Part shown: positions 51,447 to 64,000 of the stretch, piece by piece
How the letters are laid out: every line of letters starts with the position of its first letter
Numbering within the stretch: the first letter of the stretch is position 1
NCBI GenBank assembly: GCA_902805845.1
Contig: CADCUI010000020.1
Coordinates: 1 to 64,000, forward strand
Reading direction: 5' to 3'
From: an uncultured Nocardioidaceae bacterium
GTDB lineage: Bacteria; Actinomycetota; Actinomycetes; Propionibacteriales; Nocardioidaceae
Length of the DNA: 64,000 nucleotides
Notes under the pieces: generated by a model
What the model saw: the letters and a program-made list of their open reading frames with translations, nothing else
Told to the model about the DNA's origin: nothing
Database searches by the model: none
Made by a program: the position numbers and the translations under genes

Positions 51447-53498
51447 TCATTCCGCGAGCGGCAGCAGGACCCCCTCCACCCATGACGGCATCTGGTCCGT
51501 CGCGTGCGCCGACGAGGGGTCCCCGGAGGCGCCGAGCGGCACCACCCAGCCGCTCCGGTCGAGCCCGGCCAGGTCCCACACGTAGCGGGCCACCGACCCC
51601 CGCACCGCCACCTCCCCGCCCGGGAGCCCGCCGGTGCAGCGCACGCAGTCGTTGTCGCCGGCCAACGGCGGCTCGACCTCGAGCCCGTGGCCCAGGGCGT
51701 GGGCGGGCGAGAACCGGTGCCGCCGGCCCCACCGGCGGCGAGGTCCGGCAGCCACCTCGCTGACCGCGTCCGCGAGGTGCCGGTCGAGGCCGGGCAGCAA
51801 TCGCCTTCCCCCCTCCGAGAGGAGGTTCCCCAAGCTGAGGAAGAGCTGGGGCGGCAGGGCGAACCAGGACTCGAACAAGGGGCCGTACGGCGACGCCTCG
51901 TCCAGCCGCTCGAGGGGAGGCACGGCCAGCAGGCGGGAGACCAGGTTGTCGCGGACGTCGACGTAGGCGGCTGCGGTGGTGCTGTCCGCGGCCATCCGCT
52001 GGTCCCAGCCGGCGATCTCGGCCTGCAGGTCGGCGGCCCGGCCGGTGAGCCCGTCGAGCGCGGTGACGGCAGCGACGAGGGCGGCCGGCTGCCCGGCCAG
52101 GTCGTCACGGTGGATCGCGGCGAAGTCGTCCCGCGTGAGGCCGCGCCGGTCCCGGAGCAGGGCCTCGATGCGGGTGCCGCGACCCGGTGGCGCGAACTCC
52201 ACGCCCACCCGGTCGAACGACTCGTCCATGCGGTGGTTGGCGGTCACCACGTGCCCGTCCGGGGGGACCGTGCGTCCCGGGAGGTCCGACACCCAGCCGG
52301 TCCAGGCGTGACCCGCGTCCCAGCCGGGCACCGGTCGCCACCGGTTCTCCTCGGGCCGTTCCGGCACCCGCCCGACCACCTGCTGCCGCACGTCGCCCGA
52401 GACGTCGGCGACCACGAGGTTGTTCACCGGCTCGACCCAGTGCCGCCGGAGCGTCGCCACGACGTCGTCGCTGCTCCGCGCGTGCAGCAACGGGAGCAGG
52501 CACTCGAAGCCGAGCTCGCCCAGCGCCCAGGACGGGCTGCGCAGGCTCAGGGTCTCCGGCTCCCCGGGCCCGCCCCAGAAGACCGGCCCCCGCGCGGTGA
52601 CGACGACCTCGACGCCCTCGGGGTCACCCCCGCGGACCTCCAGGCGCTCGACGGACCGGTCGGCGCACCGCCACCCGTCGGGACCCTCGGCCCAGACCTC
52701 GTCGCCGCGTCGCTCGAGCCGCTCGACGTAGACGTCCTGGTAGTCGGCCATCGCGTTCGTGATGCCCCAGGCCACCTGTCCGGCGGTCGCGAAGTGCTGC
52801 ACCCCCGGCACGCCGGGGAAGGTGAACCCGACCACGTCGAAGGCCGGCCCTTCGCCGGCTGCACCCGTGCTGGTCAGCCGCACCTGCTGGTAGACGTTCG
52901 GTGACTCGAAGGTCCGGTGGGGGTCACCCCCGACCATCGGGAGCCCCCCGTCCGCGCGCGCTGCGCCGACGGCCCAGCTGTTGCTGCCCGCCGTCCACAG
53001 CCCCTCGTGGTGGAAGAGCGGGGCCACCTCGGCGCCGACCACCCGGTCGAGGTGCCGGCGCCACAGCTTGCTCGGAAAGCTCGCGAAGAGGACGTGGGCC
53101 CCGGCGAAGACCGACAGCGGCGTCCACGGCTCCCAGGGGTCCGGCGTGTGGCCGAGCTCGGCGAGCTCGGCCACGTCGCCGAGCGAGGCGAGACCGTCGT
53201 TGACGCCCTCGACGTACGCCGCGACGAACGCGCGGGCCTCGGCCGACAGCGCGGCGAAGGCCCGGCGCCCCAGGTCGTCGAGGAGGACCCGGCGGGCGAA
53301 CCGGTCCCAGGGCAGCTCGGACGCACCCAGCACCGAGGCCGCTCTGCCTTCGGCCCGGAGCCGGCTGTGCTCGAGCTGCCAGGCACGGTCCTCGACCGCC
53401 GACCGGCCCTGCAGGAAGGCCACCTCGGTGTCCGAGCCGCCGACGACGTGGGGGATTCCCCACCTGTCGCGCCGGACGCCCGCTGCGGGTGGGCTCAC
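51447..53498 (-). CDS. Penicillin acylase family Ntn-hydrolase
   Basis: [34 protein letters not shown]; nucleophile region [27 protein letters not shown] start 53498. Confidence 0.92.
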   Translation of the reverse strand: MSPPAAGVRRDRWGIPHVVGGSDTEVAFLQGRSAVEDRAWQLEHSRLRAEGRAASVLGASELPWDRFARRVLLDDLGRRAFAALSAEARAFVAAYVEGVNDGLASLGDVAELAELGHTPDPWEPWTPLSVFAGAHVLFASFPSKLWRRHLDRVVGAEVAPLFHHEGLWTAGSNSWAVGAARADGGLPMVGGDPHRTFESPNVYQQVRLTSTGAAGEGPAFDVVGFTFPGVPGVQHFATAGQVAWGITNAMADYQDVYVERLERRGDEVWAEGPDGWRCADRSVERLEVRGGDPEGVEVVVTARGPVFWGGPGEPETLSLRSPSWALGELGFECLLPLLHARSSDDVVATLRRHWVEPVNNLVVADVSGDVRQQVVGRVPERPEENRWRPVPGWDAGHAWTGWVSDLPGRTVPPDGHVVTANHRMDESFDRVGVEFAPPGRGTRIEALLRDRRGLTRDDFAAIHRDDLAGQPAALVAAVTALDGLTGRAADLQAEIAGWDQRMAADSTTAAAYVDVRDNLVSRLLAVPPLERLDEASPYGPLFESWFALPPQLFLSLGNLLSEGGRRLLPGLDRHLADAVSEVAAGPRRRWGRRHRFSPAHALGHGLEVEPPLAGDNDCVRCTGGLPGGEVAVRGSVARYVWDLAGLDRSGWVVPLGASGDPSSAHATDQMPSWVEGVLLPLAE

Positions 53499-53739
53499 CG
53501 ACCCGCGGCCACGGGCTGGTCCGCGGGCGCCTCGCGCCAGGCCCGGACCCCGAGCCACCCGAGGAAGGCGGCCACGCCGAGGTTCACCACGATGAGGACG
53601 AGATGGGCGACGTAGTAGCCGGCGGGGCGGGACTCCCCCGACGCGGCCGCCTCCGCGAGGTTGCGCGCGAAGTTGGCATAGCTGAGGACGTTCCAGGCTG
53701 CGATGAGGAGGAACAGGGTGGCGTGGCGGCGGGTGAGGG

Positions 53740-53743
<4 letters not shown>
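53495..53743 (-). CDS. SCO4848-family small membrane protein
   Basis: 82 aa, two TM: FLLIAAWNVLSYANFARNL...GYYVAHLVLIVVNLGVAAFLGWLGVRAWR. Confidence 0.85.
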
Positions 53744-55382
<1,639 letters not shown>

Positions 55383-56687
55383 TCAGACCGGCTCGGCCAC
55401 GGCGGGGGGCGGCGCCACGGTCACCCGCACCCTGCTCACGCGGCGACCTTCCACGGTCAGGACCGTGATCCGGTGGCCCTCGAGCTCCACCACGTCGCCC
55501 GGTCGCGGGATCCTGCCGAGCTGCGACATCAGGTAGCCGGCGACGGTCTCGTAGGGACCCTCGGGCAGCTCGATCCCGGTCTCGTCCTCGAAGTCGTCAC
55601 GGTTGAGCAGACCGTCCACCTCGACGTCACCGCTGAGGTGGCGGGTGGTCTCGCTCTCCTCGACGTCGTACTCGTCACGGATGTCCCCGACAAGCTCCTC
55701 GACGAGGTCCTCCATCGTGACGATGCCGGCGGTCCCGCCGTACTCGTCGGCCACCACGGCGAGATGGATGCCCTCGCGCCGCATGTCGGTGAGCGCCGAC
55801 AGCAGCGGCCTGGTCCACGGCAGCGTGAGGATGTCGCGCGCCATCTCCCCGACCCGCACCGACCGGTCCACCACGTCGGGGTCGAGCAGGTCGCGCACGT
55901 GCACGAAGCCGATCACGTCGTCCGCGGACGCGCGGATCACCGGGTAGCGCGAGTGGGGCTGCGAGATCGCCTGCCGGGACGCCTGGTGGACCGGCGCCGA
56001 CGCGTCGAGGAAGTCGACCTCGGTGCGCGGGACCATGACCTCGCGGATCTGCCGGTCACCGGCCTGGAAGACGTCCTCGAGGATCTGCCGCTCCTCGTCA
56101 CCGAGCGCCGAGTGCGATCCGACGATCTCCCGCAGCTCCTCGTCGCTCATCTGCTCCCGCTTCGCCTCCGGGTTGCCGCCGAGCAGCCGCACGACGAGGT
56201 TCGTGGACAACGACAGCAGCCAGATGACCGGCCGCGACAGCCGTGACATCCGGTCGATGAGCGGGCCGAGGCTGAGGGCGAAGCTCTCCGCCCGCTGCAG
56301 GGCCAGCCGTTTGGGGACCAGCTCCCCGAAGACCAGCGACACGTACGAGATCACCAGCGTCATCGCGATCAGCGCGGCGGTCTCGCTGGCGCTGGTGGAG
56401 AGGCCCAGCGGCTCGAGGTACGGCGCGAGGTCGTCGGCCAGGGTGGCCGCACCGAACGCCGCCGACAGGAACCCCGACAGCGTGACCCCCACCTGCACCG
56501 AGGCCAGGAACCGGTTCGGGTCCTGGTTGAGCCCGGCGACGATGCGGCCGCGCCTGCCCCGGTTGATGGCCAGGGACCTGGCCTGGCTGTCCCGCAGCGA
56601 GACCAGTGCGGTCTCCGCAGCGACGAAGACGCTGCCGATGAGGACGAAGAGCACGACGAGCCCGATCGAGGAGAGGGACCCGTTCAC
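55383..56687 (-). CDS. Hemolysin-family (CNNM/CorC) CBS-domain membrane protein
   Basis: N-terminal DUF21 TM region; VMVPRTEVDFLDA; RYPVIRASADDVIGFVHVRDLL; DEYGGTAGIVTMEDLVEELVGDI. Confidence 0.93.
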   Translation of the reverse strand: MNGSLSSIGLVVLFVLIGSVFVAAETALVSLRDSQARSLAINRGRRGRIVAGLNQDPNRFLASVQVGVTLSGFLSAAFGAATLADDLAPYLEPLGLSTSASETAALIAMTLVISYVSLVFGELVPKRLALQRAESFALSLGPLIDRMSRLSRPVIWLLSLSTNLVVRLLGGNPEAKREQMSDEELREIVGSHSALGDEERQILEDVFQAGDRQIREVMVPRTEVDFLDASAPVHQASRQAISQPHSRYPVIRASADDVIGFVHVRDLLDPDVVDRSVRVGEMARDILTLPWTRPLLSALTDMRREGIHLAVVADEYGGTAGIVTMEDLVEELVGDIRDEYDVEESETTRHLSGDVEVDGLLNRDDFEDETGIELPEGPYETVAGYLMSQLGRIPRPGDVVELEGHRITVLTVEGRRVSRVRVTVAPPPAVAEPV

Positions 56688-56737
56688 GGCCGTCGCCCGG
56701 GTCTGTCGCCAGAATCCATGGCCTCAGGATAGGGAGC

Positions 56738-57925
56738 ATGAGGTTCCCGCAGGACGTTCCCACGATCAGCGACGACCACTCCACCTCGCCGGTACGGCTG
56801 CGCCCGCACCGGCGAGACGACGCGCAGGGCTCCCTCGAGCAGTGCCTGGACCCGCTGAGCCGGCAGTGGACGACGGTGCCGCTGACCTACACCCTCGACG
56901 ACGCCAAGCGCTTCGTCGGTCAGGCGATGCCGGGCGGCTGGCGCACCGAGACCGAGTGGGGGTTCGCGGTCGAGGCCGTCGACGACAGCGGCGTCCCGCG
57001 GTACGCCGGCACCGTGTCGCTGCGCGACGAGGGCGAGGCGCGGGCGGAGATCGCCTACGGATCCCACCCTTGGGTGCGTGGGCGTGGCGTGATGGAGCGC
57101 GCGCTGCGGCTGCTGCTCGGATGGGGGTTCGAGGAGCGCGGTCTCCAGACCGTCATCTGGTGGGCCAACAAGGGCAACTGGGCGTCCCGCAAGCTCGCCT
57201 GGCGGCTGGGCTTCGCCTTCGAGGGCACCCCGCGCCAGTGGCTCCCCCAACGCGGCGCGCTCCTCGACTCCTGGGTCGGGACACTGCTGGCCACCGACCA
57301 GCGGCAGCCGAGCGCACCGTGGTACGACGTGCCGCGACTGGTCGGTGACCGGGCGGCCCTGCGCCCGCTCCTGGCCTCGGACGCCGACCGCATCGTGGAG
57401 GGGTGCACCGACCCGGAGACGGCCAGGTGGCTCGGCCAGCTGCCGGACCCGTACACCGAGGCCGACGCCCTCTCCTACGTCGAGGGCCAGAAGGAGTCCG
57501 CCGCCCGGGGGGCGTCGGTCACGTGGGCGATCGTCGACCCGGTCACCGACGGCCTGGTCGGGATCGTCAACCTCTTCGACGTCCGGCCCGGGCTCGATGC
57601 CGAGCTCGGCTACTGGGTGCACCCCTCGGTACGCCGACGTGGGGTCGCCACCGAGGCCTGCCGACTCGCGATGCGGCACGCCTTCGTGGGCAGTGCCGAG
57701 GGCGGACTGGGGCTGGGTCGGGTCCGGGCGCTGGCCGCAGAGGAGAACGTGGCGTCCCAAGGGGTCCTGGAGAGGAGCGGACTCGCCCGTCAGGGCAGGG
57801 AACGGCGGCGGCTGCAGCTGCGGGGCGGTGTGCTCGGTGACGCCGCGATCTACGACATCTTGGCCCCGGAGTACCACTCACGGGCGGCCACAAAGAGCCG
57901 GTGCGGACGGGAGGCCGGCCACTAG
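56738..57925 (+). CDS. GNAT acetyltransferase with two tandem GNAT domains
   Basis: WVRGRGVMERALRLLLGWGFEERGLQTVIWWANKGNWASRKLAWRLGF and ELGYWVHPSVRRRGVATEACRLAMRHAF. Confidence 0.88.
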   Translation: MRFPQDVPTISDDHSTSPVRLRPHRRDDAQGSLEQCLDPLSRQWTTVPLTYTLDDAKRFVGQAMPGGWRTETEWGFAVEAVDDSGVPRYAGTVSLRDEGEARAEIAYGSHPWVRGRGVMERALRLLLGWGFEERGLQTVIWWANKGNWASRKLAWRLGFAFEGTPRQWLPQRGALLDSWVGTLLATDQRQPSAPWYDVPRLVGDRAALRPLLASDADRIVEGCTDPETARWLGQLPDPYTEADALSYVEGQKESAARGASVTWAIVDPVTDGLVGIVNLFDVRPGLDAELGYWVHPSVRRRGVATEACRLAMRHAFVGSAEGGLGLGRVRALAAEENVASQGVLERSGLARQGRERRRLQLRGGVLGDAAIYDILAPEYHSRAATKSRCGREAGH

Positions 57926-57975
57926 GGTCGTGCCGGGTCGCCGACCGGCGGGCCACGGCAGCAAGGGGCCCGCCC

Positions 57976-60786
57976 ATGCACACCTCGCCGCGACGACGCC
58001 GCACGCGGGGACGACAGCCGCTCGCGCTCCTCGTCACCGTCCTGACCTGTCTCGGGCTCGTGCTGGCCGGCGCCGCAGCGCCGGCGCTCGGCTCCTCCGT
58101 CCCGGCGCGGCGGCTGACGGTGGCCGCACCCGCGGCGCCGGCCACCGGCGACCCTGACCGAGGCACGTGGTCGGTGCAGCCCGGCGGTCGGGCGACGTGG
58201 TCGCTGAGCTGGCGGTCGCCCCGACGGCTGCCGATCACCGGAGCACGTCCGCGCGTCGTCGCCACGGCTGCGGTGGGTCAGGTGCCGGCGGGCGGAGAGG
58301 CGGGCGTCGCCACACTGCTGGAGGACGGCCGCACGGTCACCGTCACCGTCCACTCGGCCAGCCGACCCTCGCCGGACGCCTTCGACGTGGTGCTCTCGGG
58401 TCGCCGCCTCGACGAGCCGGCCGCCACTCCGGCGCCGGGGGGCGTTCCCGGCCGGCTCACCCGTTGGACGGCACCGCCGAGGCGGCTGCTCGAGGTCGAC
58501 CCCGGCCGCGCCGGCGACCTCCCCGTCACCAGGGAGGACTACCGGCTGCCCTCGATCTCGGTGCCCGGCCTGGCACGGCGGGTCGAGATGGTGGGTCACG
58601 TCGTGAAGCCCGCGACGCCGGACCCGACACACCCCCTCGTCGTCCTCCTGCACGGCCGCCACGACTACTGCTACGACAAGCGCACCGGCGAAGGGACCTA
58701 CCGGTGGCCGTGCCGCCCGGGCTCCCTGCCGGTGCCCAGCCACCTGGGGTACGACTACCTGCAGCGGCTGCTCGCCAGCCAGGGGTACGTCACCGTGTCG
58801 ATCGCGGCCAACGGCGTCAACGGCCAGGACGGACCGCTCGCCGACGGCGGCACCGACGCACGATCGCGGCTGGTGCGGGCCCACCTCGACCGGTGGGCCG
58901 CGTGGGACGGCGACACCCAGGAGACGGACCTCCGGCGCGTCGTGCTCCTCGGCCACAGCCGGGGCGGCGAGGGGGTGTCACGGGCCTCCCTCGAGATCCC
59001 CCTCTCGGCGGCCTACCGCGTCGTCGGTCAGGTCCTCGTCGCGCCGACCGACTTCGCCCGGCAGACCACGCCGTACGTGCCGACGGTCACGCTGCTGCCC
59101 TCGTGCGACGGCGATGTCAGCGACCTGCAGGGGCAGGCCTACACCGACCTCTCCCGCGGCCTCGCGACCGGTGACACGGCGCTGAAGAGCTCGGTCATGG
59201 TGGTCGGCGCCAACCACAACTTCTTCAACACCCAGTGGACACCGGCCCTCGCGACCGGCCCGGCCTCCGACGACTGGGGAGCTCGGCGCGGCGTGTGCGG
59301 CCGTGCGGCAGTCACCCGCCTGACCGCGGAGGAGCAGCGCCGCGTGGGGCGTGCCTACGTGGCCGGCGCGGTCCGCCTCTTCGCCGGCGAGGAGGGCTCG
59401 TTCACCCCGATGTACGACGGCAGTGCGGTGCGGGTCGGCTCCACGGGCGACGCCGTCGTCCTCAGCCACGCGCTCGGGGGCGGTCGCGAGGTCCGCTCAC
59501 CGCAGGCGGGCTCGCCGCTGACGCCCGCCCTGGATGCCGCCACCCGGATCTGCCTCGGCGTCACCTCGTGGGACCGGGCCCGCACGGGCGAGTGCGGGCG
59601 GTTCGCCGGTGACCGGACGGCGACCCCGCACTGGCCGCCGAGCTGGTCGCTGGTGCCGACCCAGGCCGCCTTCGAGATGTCGTGGACAGAGGCCGGCGCG
59701 CGAGGCGGCTTCGTGCTGCCCCGACCGCTCGATGCCGGGACTGACGCCTGGCTCGACCTCCGCGCGGTCGTCGACGGCCGGCGCGGTGACGTCGACCTGG
59801 CGGTCACGCTCACCGACGACACCGGGGCCTCCGCCACCGTCGTCCCGCAGGCGGGCGGCACCCTGCCGGCGTTTCCGCAGGACGAGGGGCGGCCCGGCCC
59901 CTACTGGGCCCAGACGCTTCGGCTGGCGACCGCCGACCTCGACGGTGTGGACACCTCGGCGCTCACCACCGTCGAGCTGACCGGCCTCAGCGCCGACGGC
60001 CGGGTGTGGCTGCTCGACGTCGCCGCCGTGCAGCCCCGGCTGGCGCCGGTGCCGGTGAGCCGTGTGCCCCTCGTCGACCTCGGCGAGCTGCGGGTGCAGG
60101 AGCGGGACGGCGGGACGTGGACAGCGCGGGTGCCGCTCACCGTCACCGGGGCCGTCACCACGCCGGCCGAGCTGCGCGTCGCGGCTGTCGACGAGCTGTC
60201 CGGCCTGCCGGCCGGCTCTGTCCGGGTCACGGTGCCGGTCGGCGCCACCCGGAGCACCATCGCCTGGCCGGTCGCCGGCAACGACATCGACGACCTGCCT
60301 CGCAGCGTCACGTTCACCGGGCATGCCGTCCGCGACGTCATGGCGCGCGACCACTTGGGGCTCCTCGCCGTCGCCGACGACGACCCGGCGCCGGCCCTCA
60401 CCGTCCGCACCGTCGACGACCTGGTCAGGGAGGGCGAGGACGCGGCCTGGCGGCTGACGCTGTCCCAGGCCGTGGGCTACCCGGTCGTGGTCTTCCTCGA
60501 GGCCCGCCGCGGGGACCGGTCGACCCCGGTGGTCCGCGACGACGACCTGGGGCGACGGTGGGCGCGGCGGTTCGTGTTCTGTCCGGGAAAGGACCCACGA
60601 CCGCTCGACGAGTGCGAGCTCGCCTACTGGACCCGGATCCCCCCTGGCGAGCGGTCGCTGACCGTCGACGTGCCGCTGCGGCAGGACGGCCGGGTGGAGC
60701 CGCGTGAGTCGCTGACCCTGCGGGTCCTCACCGAGACCCTCGGGTCCTCCTCGCCGTTGACCGTCCGGGTCGCACGCAGCCGGTAG
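57976..60786 (+). CDS. Large secreted alpha/beta hydrolase with C-terminal Calx-beta-like region
   Basis: Signal peptide; [14 protein letters not shown], nucleophile elbow [22 protein letters not shown]. Confidence 0.8.
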   Translation: MHTSPRRRRTRGRQPLALLVTVLTCLGLVLAGAAAPALGSSVPARRLTVAAPAAPATGDPDRGTWSVQPGGRATWSLSWRSPRRLPITGARPRVVATAAVGQVPAGGEAGVATLLEDGRTVTVTVHSASRPSPDAFDVVLSGRRLDEPAATPAPGGVPGRLTRWTAPPRRLLEVDPGRAGDLPVTREDYRLPSISVPGLARRVEMVGHVVKPATPDPTHPLVVLLHGRHDYCYDKRTGEGTYRWPCRPGSLPVPSHLGYDYLQRLLASQGYVTVSIAANGVNGQDGPLADGGTDARSRLVRAHLDRWAAWDGDTQETDLRRVVLLGHSRGGEGVSRASLEIPLSAAYRVVGQVLVAPTDFARQTTPYVPTVTLLPSCDGDVSDLQGQAYTDLSRGLATGDTALKSSVMVVGANHNFFNTQWTPALATGPASDDWGARRGVCGRAAVTRLTAEEQRRVGRAYVAGAVRLFAGEEGSFTPMYDGSAVRVGSTGDAVVLSHALGGGREVRSPQAGSPLTPALDAATRICLGVTSWDRARTGECGRFAGDRTATPHWPPSWSLVPTQAAFEMSWTEAGARGGFVLPRPLDAGTDAWLDLRAVVDGRRGDVDLAVTLTDDTGASATVVPQAGGTLPAFPQDEGRPGPYWAQTLRLATADLDGVDTSALTTVELTGLSADGRVWLLDVAAVQPRLAPVPVSRVPLVDLGELRVQERDGGTWTARVPLTVTGAVTTPAELRVAAVDELSGLPAGSVRVTVPVGATRSTIAWPVAGNDIDDLPRSVTFTGHAVRDVMARDHLGLLAVADDDPAPALTVRTVDDLVREGEDAAWRLTLSQAVGYPVVVFLEARRGDRSTPVVRDDDLGRRWARRFVFCPGKDPRPLDECELAYWTRIPPGERSLTVDVPLRQDGRVEPRESLTLRVLTETLGSSSPLTVRVARSR

Positions 60787-60918
60787 GCACCGTCGTACCT
60801 GTCGCAGCGTGGCACCGTCGTACCTGAGAACAGCGCACGGGTGCGCGGTTGTCCGGCCGATCGACCGCGTCGCACCCGAAAAGCGCGCACCGGTGCGCCG
60901 TTCTTGTCAGGGCGCGCG
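60786..60918. repeat. Intergenic structured region: 16-bp direct repeat and two related hairpins between convergent genes
   Basis: GGCACCGTCGTACCTG at 60786-60801 and 60811-60826; CCTGAGAACAGCGCACGGGTGCGCGGTT and the reverse-complement-related CCTGACAAGAACGGCGCACCGGTGCGCGCTTTT. Confidence 0.7.
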
Positions 60919-63225
<2,307 letters not shown>

Positions 63226-63307
63226 AGCCCCATCCTGCCCCGTGTCCGACCGCGGCCGAAACACGCCCTCGGGGAACGGGAAACCCACCGCCCGCCCCGC
63301 CGAGCCG

Positions 63308-63361
63308 CCCACGATGTCTGGCCGAGCCGCCCACGATGTCTGCCCGAGCCGCCCACGATGT
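63308..63361. promoter_or_regulatory. Three direct repeats with exact 22-bp period in icd/mdh divergent intergenic region
   Basis: CCCACGATGT at 63308-63317, 63330-63339, 63352-63361, each preceded by CCGAGCCG. Confidence 0.85.
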
Positions 63362-63380
63362 GGGGAACCGCCGCTGCTAG

Positions 63381-64000
<620 letters not shown>

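Overview
High-GC actinobacterial chromosomal window (the gene content resembles a Nocardioides-type actinomycete; genus is inference). It is dominated by housekeeping and central-metabolism genes. I see no prophage, transposase, CRISPR array, rRNA or tRNA. Main blocks, left to right: purE/purK; class III adenylate cyclase and PH-domain protein; birA with acyl-CoA carboxylase beta and epsilon subunits; two ABC exporters; maf, acyl-CoA dehydrogenase and the biotin-dependent carboxylase alpha subunit; SpoIID-like protein; lpdA; a long nucleoside uptake and salvage neighbourhood (pnp, pmm, deoC plus two ALDHs, udk, add, deoA, P450, cdd, BMP-type nucleoside ABC transporter, M20 amidohydrolase); methylmalonyl-CoA mutase (mutA/mutB/meaB); penicillin acylase; trpS; CorC-like protein; a large secreted alpha/beta hydrolase; and a divergent monomeric icd / mdh pair. 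The observations I think most deserve a second look are: (1) two intergenic arrays of a 32-bp palindromic repeat that fill the gaps between convergent genes, one of them with an internal orientation switch; (2) a cytochrome P450 translationally coupled between cdd and deoA that lacks the usual I-helix Thr; (3) a deoC-coupled pair of catalytic ALDH plus truncated pseudo-ALDH that looks like a split ALDH16; (4) three exactly 22-bp-phased direct repeats in the icd/mdh divergent promoter region; (5) rare Val codon GTA occurring, in every case I checked, as GTA|C.
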